64,000 bases of DNA from Rhodopirellula islandica (GCF_001027925.1 NZ_LECT01000054.1:243809-307808); one strand, 5' to 3'; positions 35,268-43,723 are shown, counted from the stretch's first letter. Notes: generated by a model not told the origin, from the sequence alone. Translations and numbers: made by a program.

Positions 35268-37415
35268 TCACCAGATCCGAATGCGTTCTTCGGGAGCGAT
35301 GTAGAGCGGGTCGGTTTCGTCGATTCGGAACGCTTCGTACCAAGCGTCCATGTTGCGGACGATTCCGTTGACGCGGTATTCGCTGGGGCTGTGCGGGTCC
35401 GTGATCAAACGTTTCCGCAATTCGGGTTCGCGATACAGGCGACGCCAGATCTGGGCCCAGCCCAAGAAGAATCGTTGATCACCGGTCAAATTGTCGATGA
35501 CCTTGGCCGGTTGGCCTTCCAGTGACAAGCGATAGGCTTCGTAAGCGACGCTCAGGCCGCCCAGGTCGCCGATATTTTCGCCCAGCGTCAGTTCGCCGTT
35601 GACGTTCATGTCCTCAAACGGTTGAAACGCATTGTACTGGTCGACCAAACCGGAGGCTCGCTTATCGAATTCTTCGCGATCCTTGGGCGTCCACCAATTC
35701 ACCAGGTTCCCGTCGCCGTCGTACTTGCTGCCTTTGTCGTCGAAGCCGTGCGAAAGTTCGTGACCGATCACGGCGCCGATGCCGCCGTAGTTGACCGCGT
35801 CGTCGGCGGCCAAATTGAAGAAGGGGGGCTGCAGGATCGCAGCCGGAAACACAATTTCGTTCATCGTCGGGTTGTAGTAAGCGTTGATCGTTTGTGGCGT
35901 CATGTGCCACTCGTTGCGATCAATCGGTCCACCCAACTTGGCGAGTTGACGCTCGGTTTCAAAAATCGACGCGGCGATCAGGTTGGTCGCGGGGGACTCA
36001 GCCGTGATTTCGAGTTTGCTGTAATCCTTCCATTCGTCGGGGTAGCCGATCTTGGTGTGGAATTTGCCAAGCTTCGTGAGGGCCTGTTTCTTGGTGCCTT
36101 CGCTCATCCAGTCACGCGATTCAATGCGTTCGGCGAAGGCGCGTTTGAGGTTTTCAACCAATTCGTTCATGCGACGCTTGGCTTCGGGGGCAAAGTGCTC
36201 TTCGACGTACAGTTGCCCGACCACCTCACCCAAAACGCTGCCGGTCAAATCGACCGCTCGTTTCCACATCGGTTGCTGCTCATCGATTCCCGAGATGGCT
36301 TTGTCGTGGAATTCAAAGTGGCGTCGTTCCAGGTCTGCCGTCAATGCGGATGCGTAGGCATCGATCGCGTGGAATTGCAGGTACGCTTTCCATGCTTCAA
36401 GGCTGTGGTCGGCGAAGAGATCACCAAGAGATTTCAGGTAGCTGGGCTGCCGGACGACAAAGGCGTCTTGGTCGGTCAGGCCAATCGCATGGGTCATCGC
36501 AGGGACGTCGAAGCCCGCGATCGTCTCATCGACTTCCGCGAGCGTGAGTTTGTTGTAGGTTTTTTCGGGGTCGCGATTCTCGGTCTTGGTCCACTGGTTC
36601 TTCGCCAGTTCGGTTTCGATGGCCACGACTTGCTGTGCCAATTCATCGGCGGACTCAACCGACAAAACTTGCAGCATGTCTTGGACGTATACCTGCAACG
36701 CTTCGCGGGCCGACACGTATTGGGGATCGTCTTCGAGGTAGTAGTCGCGGTCGGGGAGCGTCAAACCTGACTGAGACAGGTACACCGTGTAGGTGTCGCT
36801 GGCCTTGGCATCGACGCTGATGTAGGCACCCAAGGGAGCGTCCACGCCGACGCGAGACAGTTGACCGATCGTGGCACCGAGCTCGTCTTTGGATTTCAAT
36901 CCGTCGACGATCTCCAAAACCGGTTGGATAGGCTTGAGCCCGAGTGCGTTGCGTTGGTCGAGGTCCAACACACTGCGATACAGATCGCCGACCTTTTGGG
37001 CTGGCGTGCCCTGCTCGGCTTTGGTCTCAGCCGATTGTTCGATCAACGCTCGGACTTGGGACCGCGTCGCGTCGTCCAGCACCGTGAAGATTCCGTAGTT
37101 GGATTTGTCCGATGGAATCGGCGTGTTTTCCAGCCACTCTTCATTGGCGTGCAAGTAGAAGTTTTGGCCCGGTTCGACGGTGGCGCTGAATAGAGACTGG
37201 TCGATGCCAGAGACTTTGTCGGCAACCGTTTGGCTGGTCTTGCCGGGAGATTTCGCGGAGACAACGGCGGGCTGCAAGACTGTGCCGAGCAAGGCCAAAC
37301 CCGCGGCGGATTTGCCAAGCGACGACAGGCCGGCCAAAGCGATTCCAAAGCAGCCCTGCAGGCGAACCCCGCGGGAAGAACGAGGGCTTGAGGGTCGGGG
37401 CATACGAGTGGTCAC
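35268..37415 (-). CDS. M13 family zinc metallopeptidase (neprilysin/PepO-like)
   Basis: About 715 aa. Zinc site HELSH near residue 551 in GAVIGHELSHGFDDKGSKYD, and the third ligand in ENIGDLGGLSVAYEA near residue 610. Typical M13 segments: DQSLFSATVEPGQNFYLHAN (start of the N-lobe), NAYYNPTMNEIVFPAAILQP, and the C-terminal FRIDETDPLYIAPEERIRIW. It has an N-terminal export signal (ALAGLSSLGKSAAGLALLGT). The start is uncertain: a GTG at 37415 has AAAGGA 6 nt upstream, an ATG at 37403 has none, and the open frame begins with TTG at 37457. Expected role: periplasmic cleavage of short peptides. It is divergent from the Gfo/Idh/MocA gene. Confidence 0.93.
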   Translation of the reverse strand: MTTRMPRPSSPRSSRGVRLQGCFGIALAGLSSLGKSAAGLALLGTVLQPAVVSAKSPGKTSQTVADKVSGIDQSLFSATVEPGQNFYLHANEEWLENTPIPSDKSNYGIFTVLDDATRSQVRALIEQSAETKAEQGTPAQKVGDLYRSVLDLDQRNALGLKPIQPVLEIVDGLKSKDELGATIGQLSRVGVDAPLGAYISVDAKASDTYTVYLSQSGLTLPDRDYYLEDDPQYVSAREALQVYVQDMLQVLSVESADELAQQVVAIETELAKNQWTKTENRDPEKTYNKLTLAEVDETIAGFDVPAMTHAIGLTDQDAFVVRQPSYLKSLGDLFADHSLEAWKAYLQFHAIDAYASALTADLERRHFEFHDKAISGIDEQQPMWKRAVDLTGSVLGEVVGQLYVEEHFAPEAKRRMNELVENLKRAFAERIESRDWMSEGTKKQALTKLGKFHTKIGYPDEWKDYSKLEITAESPATNLIAASIFETERQLAKLGGPIDRNEWHMTPQTINAYYNPTMNEIVFPAAILQPPFFNLAADDAVNYGGIGAVIGHELSHGFDDKGSKYDGDGNLVNWWTPKDREEFDKRASGLVDQYNAFQPFEDMNVNGELTLGENIGDLGGLSVAYEAYRLSLEGQPAKVIDNLTGDQRFFLGWAQIWRRLYREPELRKRLITDPHSPSEYRVNGIVRNMDAWYEAFRIDETDPLYIAPEERIRIW

Positions 37416-37655
37416 GAGCAATCCTTTTGTCGAAACGAGTCGATTGGAAAGAATCAATGGGAGGGTGCGAAGTCAGCGGAGAAACGACCCCTACGATTCC
37501 AGCGAATTGCTAGTTCGTGAGGCGAAACTCCGGGGGCATCGTCCCACAAATCCGGGTTGGTGTCAGGTGCTGAAATGCGACACTTGGGCACCCCGGCCGG
37601 GTAAGATGTCTGACCCACCCGCACCCCCGCCTTTCGTCCCCACTGCGAGGAAATT

Positions 37656-39008
37656 ATGCCAAAGCCCCATCCCACCCCCGAGTCGCAATCCGTCTCGCGT
37701 CGTCGTTTCCAAAAAACAGCCGCGACCACATTTGTGCTCTCCGCCGGAACGGCTTTGTCGCGTGCCCAGGCAGCGGGATCCAACGATCGCGTCGGTCTGG
37801 GGTTCATCGGCGTCGCCAACCGTGGCAGCCAATTGATGAAGGCCTTCGCGGAGCACAAGGATTGTCAGCCTGTGGCGGTCTGTGATGTGGATTCCCAAGC
37901 GATGGCGACGGCCGCGGCAAAAGCAGGCGAAACCGCGGGCGGCAGCGTCTTTCAGACCGGTGACTACCGTGATTTGTTGGAACGTTCCGACGTCGATGCC
38001 GTGGTCATCGCCAGCCCCGATCATTGGCACGCCTTGCAAATGATCTCGGCTTGCCAAGCGGGGAAGGACGTTTACGTCGAAAAGCCACTCTCGGCGACGA
38101 TTTTCGAAGGCCGAGCGATGGTCAAGGCCGCTCGCAAGTTCAACCGGGTCACGCAGGTCGGCACGCATCGCCGTAGCAGTCCGCTGTATCACGAATTGGC
38201 CGGGCGGGTGCAGGATGATTTGTTGGGGAAAGTCTGCGTGTCACGCGCGTACCGGCTCAGCAACATGGCTCCCGCTGGCATCGGCAAGCTTCCCACGTCG
38301 AAGCCACCCGCCCATCTGAACTGGGACATGTGGGTGGGCCCGCGGGCCGAGCAACCCTATCAAGACAACATCGCCCCGTACAAATTTCGTTGGTGGCAGG
38401 ACTACAGTTCGCAAATGGGGAATTGGGGAGTGCACTACCTCGACGCGATTCGTTGGTGCCTGGGCGAAGAGGCACCGTCCAGCGTTTGTGCGATGGGCGG
38501 ACGTTTTGGTGTCGACGATGACCGCACGATCCCGGACACGATGGAGGTGACATTCCAATTCGCATCGGGTCGATTGGCGGTCTTTGGACAATACGAAACC
38601 AGCATGAACCCGACGCTCGCCTCAGGCGAAATCGAACTGCGCGGCACAAAGGGAACGGCGTACGTTTCCGAACGCCAGTACGAGATCCTTCCTGAACGAC
38701 GCGGTCAGTTTTCGAAGCAAGAAAACTTTGCCAAGCCGGAGACTCGTTCGGAGGTTTCCAACAATCACGTGCTGACCGTCAATCACGCTCGCAATTTCTT
38801 GGACTGCATGGTGTCGCGTGAACGCTGTCACGCTGACATTGAGATCGGTCATCGCAGCACCACGTTCTGTCACCTGGCGAACATTTCGCAAACGCTGGGC
38901 AAGCGACTGGAATGGGATGCAAAGGCGGAGCGGTTCACCAACGACGAAGCCGCCAACGAGATGCTGCACTACGAGTACCGGGCCCCGTGGAAATTGCCCA
39001 CGGTTTAA
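37656..39008 (+). CDS. Gfo/Idh/MocA family oxidoreductase, Tat-exported
   Basis: 450-aa NAD(P)-dependent oxidoreductase of the planctomycete secreted type. Tat signal SRRRFQKTAATTF at residues 14-26, Rossmann motif GFIGVANRG at 49-57, EKP at 142-144 (catalytic Lys in EKPLSATIFEG), and family segments MWVGPRAEQPYQDNIAPYKF and MGNWGVHYLDAIRWCLGE. Likely acts on a sugar or sugar derivative outside the cytoplasm; substrate unknown. GAGG lies 6 nt before the ATG at 37656, supporting the start. The last 45 codons and stop are part of a 313-bp tandem duplication, so the gene itself is intact and a second 3' end lies just downstream. Confidence 0.94.
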   Translation: MPKPHPTPESQSVSRRRFQKTAATTFVLSAGTALSRAQAAGSNDRVGLGFIGVANRGSQLMKAFAEHKDCQPVAVCDVDSQAMATAAAKAGETAGGSVFQTGDYRDLLERSDVDAVVIASPDHWHALQMISACQAGKDVYVEKPLSATIFEGRAMVKAARKFNRVTQVGTHRRSSPLYHELAGRVQDDLLGKVCVSRAYRLSNMAPAGIGKLPTSKPPAHLNWDMWVGPRAEQPYQDNIAPYKFRWWQDYSSQMGNWGVHYLDAIRWCLGEEAPSSVCAMGGRFGVDDDRTIPDTMEVTFQFASGRLAVFGQYETSMNPTLASGEIELRGTKGTAYVSERQYEILPERRGQFSKQENFAKPETRSEVSNNHVLTVNHARNFLDCMVSRERCHADIEIGHRSTTFCHLANISQTLGKRLEWDAKAERFTNDEAANEMLHYEYRAPWKLPTV

Positions 39009-39021
39009 GACGTCGTCGCTG

Positions 39022-39148
39022 CGTAGGCCAGGTTCCACCTGGCATGGGTGAAACGCCGAGGCACGGTGCGCACGCGAGCGATGTTGGATCACACGCCTCG
39101 CTTTGTTCCAAAGCATCGGACGTGTTGCCAGGTACAACCTGGCCTACG
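39022..39148. repeat. REPIN-like repeat, family B, first copy
   Basis: Inverted half-sites at 39022-39044 and 39126-39148. Each has a GTAG head and hairpin GCCAGGT, 3-nt loop, ACCTGGC. Copied by the tandem duplication to 39335-39461. Confidence 0.8.
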
Positions 39149-39183
39149 AATCTAGGTAGCCGGATTCGCCAGAATTCGGAAGG

Positions 39184-39321
39184 CACCTGGCGAACATTTC
39201 GCAAACGCTGGGCAAGCGACTGGATTGGGATGCAAAGGCGGAGCGGTTCACCAACGACGAAGCCGCCAACGAGATGCTGCACTACGAGTACCGGGCCCCG
39301 TGGAAATTGCCCACGGTTTAA
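39184..39321 (+). pseudogene. Duplicated 3' end of the Gfo/Idh/MocA oxidoreductase gene
   Basis: Second copy of the last 45 codons (from HLANISQTLGKRLDWDAKAE to the stop). It has no start, signal or cofactor domain of its own and is separated from the intact gene by the family B repeat, so it should not be translated. One residue differs from the parent (Asp for Glu). Confidence 0.88.
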
Positions 39322-39334
39322 GACGTCGTCGCTG

Positions 39335-39461
39335 CGTAGGCCAGGTTCCACCTGGCATGGGTGAAACGCCGAGGCACGGTGCGCACGCGAGCGATGTTGG
39401 ATCACACGCCTCGCTTTGTTCCAAAGCATCGGACGTGTTGCCAGGTACAACCTGGCCTACG
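39335..39461. repeat. REPIN-like repeat, family B, duplicated copy
   Basis: Identical arrangement to the copy at 39022-39148, displaced by 313 bp. Confidence 0.8.
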
Positions 39462-39468
39462 AATCTAG

Positions 39469-39535
39469 GTAGCCGGATTCGCCAGAATTCGGAAGGCACG
39501 GCGGTGTCACCCACCGAATTATTGGCGAATCCGGC
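39469..39535. repeat. REPIN-like repeat, family C
   Basis: Left half-site: GTAG head at 39469-39472, stem CCGGATTC, loop GCCA, stem GAATTCGG. The inverted right half-site is at 39514-39535. A truncated left half-site, cut by the duplication breakpoint, lies at 39156-39183. Confidence 0.7.
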
Positions 39536-39540
39536 GACGG

Positions 39541-40755
39541 TCAATTCTGGGTGTCTTGCAGGCTCTTGTCGATCAATTCTAGCTGTTTTTGGGCTCGCTG
39601 CTCGACCGATTCGGGGCGGCCGAGCTCTTGGATGGATTCACTGAGTTGTTGCAACTGTTTTTCCAGTTGCTGAATGTGCAGTTGCTTCATGCGGATCTGA
39701 TCCCTTTCAAGCTCGATGAACAGACGCTTGATCCGATTTTTTGCTTGGGGCACCTCCTCTTCGCCTGCGCCTGTCAAACGCTTGAGTTCTCGGGCGATTT
39801 GTTGGCGAATTTCCTGAGTCTTCTCTGCGACCTGTTGGAGGGAAGGATCGAGGACGGGTGATGCGGACCGCTTCGATGGTTGAGCGGCGAATGGATCGGC
39901 TCCGCTGGAGGCTGCAAATGGATCCGATGACTGTGGCGACGAATTGGTTTTCGACGGGGACCCTCCAAACGGGTCGGAGGCCGCAGGGGCAGCAAACGGA
40001 TCTGGTTGAGCGCCGGGAGAGGGCGCCCTGGCAAACGGATCGCCGTTGGGATGGTCAAACGGGTTGCGGTTCATCAGCTCTTGCGAGAAGAACAAGTCAA
40101 TGCGGGGGCGTCGGCCGTTGGTCTCGGACGACTCGGCCAAATCCAACGCGATCGCGATGTGTTGTTCCATGTTGGATTTCAACGCCGTCTGACTTCCAAC
40201 CGGGACCTGCAACCAAATGCTGCTTTGGTCTTTGGGAATGTTGAAGTCACTGGGCAGGAACGTCACACGGTTCAAACCAAATCGCAATGCTTTCAGGCGG
40301 ATCTTTCGTTTCCAAGAATCGACGTCTTCTTCTTTCATTCCCTCCGGCATGCGGGCGATGACGTGCCGCTCGGGTTTGTCGGGGATCGAAAGTTTCATGT
40401 CCAAGTCGATCAACCCGGAGGTGGGTTGGCGGTATTGAACGGTGGAGAATGGCATGCCACCCATGCCTCCCATGCCGCCTCCCATACCGTGGTTTTGGGG
40501 TGGGAAACACTTCAGGACGTCCTGAACCGTCAGGAAGGGTTTGGTCTCGAAGTCATAGTCGGGACCGAGAAGAATCGTGACTTTGAGAGGGAGGTTGGAA
40601 GGTGACGGAGGAGGCGTGCTTCCCATTCCCATGTCCATCCCTCCATACATGTCCATCACCATGTCTTCCTGCGCCTGCAGCGAACCAGTGGGCATGGTGA
40701 TGCCAAACATCAAAGAAAAGACAACCGCAAACAGCAGACTCAGTCGTGTGCACAT
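39541..40755 (-). CDS. Secreted Met/Gly-rich protein with NPF/DPF motifs and C-terminal coiled coil, 404 aa
   Basis: I do not recognise the family. Signal peptide MCTRLSLLFAVVFSLMFGIT up to LQAQ. A Met-rich stretch follows at about 31-47 (DMVMDMYGGMDMGMG) and another near 93-105 (GMGGGMGGMGGM). Residues 55-220 look folded (LKVTILLGPDYDFETKPFLT, then VIARMPEGMKEEDVDSWKRK). Residues 230-310 are low-complexity with repeated DPF or NPF tripeptides in Pro/Ser/Ala spacers. The C-terminal 90 residues form a coiled coil (RMKQLHIQQLEKQLQQLSES). GGAGA about 7 nt upstream supports the ATG at 40755. The stop lies 6 nt from the family C repeat. Confidence 0.78.
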   Translation of the reverse strand: MCTRLSLLFAVVFSLMFGITMPTGSLQAQEDMVMDMYGGMDMGMGSTPPPSPSNLPLKVTILLGPDYDFETKPFLTVQDVLKCFPPQNHGMGGGMGGMGGMPFSTVQYRQPTSGLIDLDMKLSIPDKPERHVIARMPEGMKEEDVDSWKRKIRLKALRFGLNRVTFLPSDFNIPKDQSSIWLQVPVGSQTALKSNMEQHIAIALDLAESSETNGRRPRIDLFFSQELMNRNPFDHPNGDPFARAPSPGAQPDPFAAPAASDPFGGSPSKTNSSPQSSDPFAASSGADPFAAQPSKRSASPVLDPSLQQVAEKTQEIRQQIARELKRLTGAGEEEVPQAKNRIKRLFIELERDQIRMKQLHIQQLEKQLQQLSESIQELGRPESVEQRAQKQLELIDKSLQDTQN

Positions 40756-40768
40756 GAGAATTCTCCGA

Positions 40769-40789
40769 GTAGGCCAGGTCTCACCTGGC
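40769..40789. repeat. Single family B REP-like half-site
   Basis: GTAG head, then GCCAGGT, loop CTC, ACCTGGC. Lies just upstream of the Met-rich gene. Confidence 0.7.
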
Positions 40790-40853
40790 GATGGTGATGG
40801 GACTGTTTCTCATTCTTCATGGGGCAGATCCTTTGTGGGTTTCGGCCCGGTGC

Positions 40854-40920
40854 ACCTCTCCCGAAACGAAGTTTGGGGAGAGGTCGAGCGACGCCGTTCA
40901 GGCGTACGCGAGGGTGAGGG
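40854..40920. repeat. Gene-less relative of the DUF559-flanking inverted repeat
   Basis: A 14-bp stem (40854-40867 with 40871-40884, one mismatch) around loop GAA, built on CTCTCCC/GGGAGAG, then a spacer and GAGGGTGAGGG at the end. The composite matches the layout of the arms at 58040-58095 and 58501-58556. Confidence 0.65.
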
Positions 40921-40955
40921 TCGGGCATGGTAGGCGGCGTGCATTGCCTGGACGG

Positions 40956-41272
40956 TCAACACTTGAGGGTTGATACCGTTCTGGACCGCGCAAGTTCTGT
41001 TCCACGACTTCGCCCCAACGGGGCAGCCCTATCACAGCCCAGGGCGACGCCCTGGGGTGCGGCGGGAAAAAGATTGCAAAGCCCCAACGGGGCGGTCCTA
41101 GCGTTTTTGAGGGGCTCTCTGTTAGGGCCGCCCCGTTGGGGCTCGCGTTGGAGCGTTCGTAACGAAACCCCAGGCGATGCCTGGGGCTATCGTAGGGCTG
41201 CCCCTTTGGGGCGTGGCGCAGAACCAAAAACAATGCCGCATTGTCCGTGTCGACCCTCAAGTTTTGACGGTC
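40956..41272. repeat. Large nested palindrome, family E
   Basis: Imperfect inverted repeat of about 315 bp. Outer ends carry ACTTGAGGG and CCCTCAAGT. Four inner hairpins have the form GCCCC, short loop, GGGGC (41011-41024, 41080-41093, 41129-41142, 41200-41212) and two have CAGG(C/G)...CCTGG. One half-site carries a GTAG head (41192). A further copy starts near 63960. Confidence 0.75.
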
Positions 41273-41421
41273 TTCGCGTAACCCTCCCCGGCATTCTCGC
41301 TGAACGCTCGCATTCAGCCCATCCCCAACTGCGTTCAGGAGAGTGAATTCACATTTGCAAACACTGCATCTGAACGCCTCACGGCCTCTTCGCTCAATCC
41401 TGTGAAGCGGGGACGAAGCAT

Positions 41422-42888
41422 TCATGGTTGCTCATTGACTTCAAGGCTTCTTTGCAGCGATTCAATCTGCATCTGGATCAATTCCAGTTGGGAATCGATC
41501 TCGGCCAGCGAGGTGGATTCGTTCGTCGTTGGTTCGGTCCACACCGATTCGGTGACCGGACCCGCGAGGGCAAAGTCGGGATCGACGGGCTCGGGTTGGG
41601 ACGCGGAAGGATTGCTAGCCGGTCGCGTCTCGACGACAGTCGATTGGGTCGTTCTCGATCGGTTCCAAACATTGGTGGCGATCAATGGAATGGAAGCCAG
41701 AAGCAGAACCGCCAGTAAAACCGCGAGACGGATGTGGGGTCTTTTCGATGCCATCACTTCGCTCGGAAGAGGGATGCTGGGTTGTTGCACGTGGGCCAAG
41801 CAGGCTTCCAGCAAACGCTGCGTTTCTTCGGCGCTGCTGATTCGATTTCTTGCGTCCTTGCGAAGCAATTGATCGACCAAGTGCTCCATCCAAACCGGAA
41901 CGCTCGCTTGGCTTTCCCGCATCGGACGATGAGGATGATCTGTGATCCGGCGCAGAATTCCGTAACTGGTTTCCGAACGAAAGGGTGGACGTCCCGTCGC
42001 CATCGCGTACAGCACGCATCCGAGTGCAAACAGATCGCTGCGAGCATCGACCGATTCACCACGTGCTTGTTCGGGTGACATGTACTGGGGCGTTCCCGCG
42101 ATCACTCCGGAGCGTGTGACCGTCACGTCATCGGCGGCCCGGGCCAAACCAAAGTCGGTCAACATCGTTCGGTCGACGGCAGGTTCGATCAGGATGTTGG
42201 CGGGCTTCACGTCGCGATGCACCAATCCTTGTCGGTGGGCGGCAGCGAGCGCCGCGGCGACTTGGATACCGATCCGCAGCACATCGGTGATCGGCAGCGG
42301 ACCCTCGGTGTCGATGCGTTGTTGCAGTGTCCGGCAAGCCACATACGGCATGACCAAGTAGGGCAGGGTGGCCGATTCACTGACGGACAAAATCGGCATC
42401 ACATTGGGATGCACGATCGCCGCGGTTGCCTGTGCCTCGCGAAGAAAACGTTTGCGAGCCGTTCCGATCGAGGCCAAGTGGGGCGACATGACTTTGATGG
42501 CCACCGGACGATTCAGCTCCGGTTGAAAACCCTTCAGCACAATCCCCATTCCGCCATGCCCGATCACGGACTGGACCTCGAACTCACCGAGTTTGCCAAT
42601 CGCATCGGGTTGGTCGGTTGGCTGCAGAAACGATACCGCGAAATCGGCCAGCCAAGCCGTCTCGCTGGGAGCGGCCAGTTTGGGTGTGTCGAGCGCGAGG
42701 CTGCCCGACATGGTTTCACGCCGGAGCGATTCGCGAATCCCGTGGGAGGACTCCGCGAATTGTTCGATTCTGGTCTGGCAAAGCTCGCATTCATCGAGGT
42801 GGGAGGTGACGTCTTCGTCGGTCTGTGCGTCGGCGTGCTCGTCGAGCACCAATCGCAGGACATCGTCGCTGGGGTGCCAGGCGTTCAC
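41422..42888 (-). CDS. Membrane Ser/Thr protein kinase with N-terminal zinc-finger anti-sigma-like motif
   Basis: 488 aa. The N-terminal H30-x3-C34-x2-C37 (in SHLDECELCQTRIEQF) resembles the ZAS zinc site of anti-sigma factors. A complete Hanks-type kinase domain follows: glycine loop GHGGMG 110-115, Lys132 (VAIKV), HRDVKPAN from 224, DFG 245-247, GTPQYMSPEQARG, DLFALGCVLYAM. One membrane segment near residues 390-410 (IRLAVLLAVLLLASIPLI) precedes a short Ser/Thr/Pro-rich exterior tail. The start is GTG at 42888, which overlaps the stop of the ECF sigma gene by 4 nt (GTGA), so the two are translationally coupled. Probable role: sensing coupled to the partner sigma factor. Confidence 0.93.
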   Translation of the reverse strand: MNAWHPSDDVLRLVLDEHADAQTDEDVTSHLDECELCQTRIEQFAESSHGIRESLRRETMSGSLALDTPKLAAPSETAWLADFAVSFLQPTDQPDAIGKLGEFEVQSVIGHGGMGIVLKGFQPELNRPVAIKVMSPHLASIGTARKRFLREAQATAAIVHPNVMPILSVSESATLPYLVMPYVACRTLQQRIDTEGPLPITDVLRIGIQVAAALAAAHRQGLVHRDVKPANILIEPAVDRTMLTDFGLARAADDVTVTRSGVIAGTPQYMSPEQARGESVDARSDLFALGCVLYAMATGRPPFRSETSYGILRRITDHPHRPMRESQASVPVWMEHLVDQLLRKDARNRISSAEETQRLLEACLAHVQQPSIPLPSEVMASKRPHIRLAVLLAVLLLASIPLIATNVWNRSRTTQSTVVETRPASNPSASQPEPVDPDFALAGPVTESVWTEPTTNESTSLAEIDSQLELIQMQIESLQRSLEVNEQP

Positions 42889-43466
42889 TGCATCACCTCG
42901 TCGAGAACCAATCGAATGCGACGCAAAATGCGGGAACGGGACATGTAAATGCTGCCCGCGGAAACGTTCAGTTCTCCGGCGATCTCAGCAACCGGTCGGC
43001 CTTCGATCATCGTGCCCCAAAACGCTTTCCAGCTTGTCGGGGCGAATTCGGAGCGGACTTTCTCGGCGGCCCAAACAATCAATTCATGTTGGTACTGATC
43101 CTCCAACGCGGGATCATCAATGGCGGGCTGTTGGTCGAGTTGCAACAGTGCGTCCGTGCCGCCTTGCCCGGTGATCTGTTTTCGCTGGCGAGCCATGTAC
43201 TTGATGACGACGTTGCGGGAGACCTGGTGGACCCAACGCCGGAACGAGGCTTCTTTGCCGTCGTCAGAGAACCCATCAATGCTGCGTGCGATCGAGATCA
43301 GGACTTGCTGTGTGACGTCGGCCACGTGCGACGGGGGCGTTCCATGCCGTGCGACCAGGTGCTTGAGAAACGGTTCGTAGGTTTCCACAAACGACCACCA
43401 AGCCGATTGGTCTGCCGCACCGCCCAATCGAACGATCAAGCTCGGTCGTGTTTCGGGAGAATGCAT
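42885..43466 (-). CDS. ECF-type RNA polymerase sigma factor (planctomycete kinase-associated group)
   Basis: 193 aa. Sigma region 2: WWSFVETYEPFLKHLVARHG, VADVTQQVLISIARSI and the DNA-contact stretch ASFRRWVHQVSRNVVIKYMA. Region 4 helix-turn-helix: GRPVAEIAGELNVSAGSIYM followed by SRSRILRRIR. No region 1.1 or 3, so ECF class. The partner kinase with a zinc-finger N-terminus starts inside its last codons. In planctomycetes ECF factors linked to Ser/Thr kinases are common (established); regulation by the kinase is inferred here. The start ATG at 43466 lies before a palindromic element that may contain or disturb the promoter. Confidence 0.92.
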   Translation of the reverse strand: MHSPETRPSLIVRLGGAADQSAWWSFVETYEPFLKHLVARHGTPPSHVADVTQQVLISIARSIDGFSDDGKEASFRRWVHQVSRNVVIKYMARQRKQITGQGGTDALLQLDQQPAIDDPALEDQYQHELIVWAAEKVRSEFAPTSWKAFWGTMIEGRPVAEIAGELNVSAGSIYMSRSRILRRIRLVLDEVMQ

Positions 43467-43550
43467 GGCTGGGGACCGCCGAAAAGAAAAGCTGCACCTG
43501 CTCCGTCACGTGGCTCCTGTCGGAGCGACGCTGTGAACGAAACGTGTCGT

Positions 43551-43667
43551 CTAAGCAACGCGTCAACAACAAGTGACGATGTTAGCGGTGTGGCGCAAGC
43601 CGCCCGGTAAGGAACCGGAGGGCTCGCGCCCTTCCGCTACGTCACTTTTTGTTCACGCGTTGCTAAG
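43551..43667. repeat. 117-bp palindromic element, family D
   Basis: Ends share AAGCAACGCGT and ACGCGTTGCT; next come GTGAC/GTCAC and TAGCGG/CCGCTA. The inner arms (43583-43608 and 43614-43639) each fold into small hairpins with GCAA and GCGA loops. No gene inside. Located between the thioredoxin-like gene stop and the ECF start. Confidence 0.75.
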
Positions 43668-43723
43668 AAGAACAGTCCTCCACCGAGCGAGAATCTCACG
43701 CCTGTCGAAAAGTTTTTTTAGAT

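Larger units (their letters stand above)
38871..39496. repeat. Tandem duplication, two 313-bp units
   Basis: Unit 1 (38871-39183) and unit 2 (39184-39496) are nearly identical; I found one difference (A at 38912, T at 39225, Glu to Asp). Each unit covers the end of the oxidoreductase gene, the family B repeat and part of a family C repeat. The trinucleotide CAC is shared by all three junctions, a microhomology-type breakpoint. Confidence 0.93.
40756..41421. other. Intergenic region of 666 bases made largely of repeats
   Basis: Contains a family B half-site (40769-40789), a hairpin related to the DUF559-flanking repeat (40854-40920) and a large nested palindrome (40956-41272). No gene is supported. 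Confidence 0.7.

Noticed and set aside
39184..39644. Plus-strand frame starting in the duplicated unit as a new gene
   Set aside because: It is the copied 3' end in a different frame, without start signal or domain; explained by the tandem duplication.
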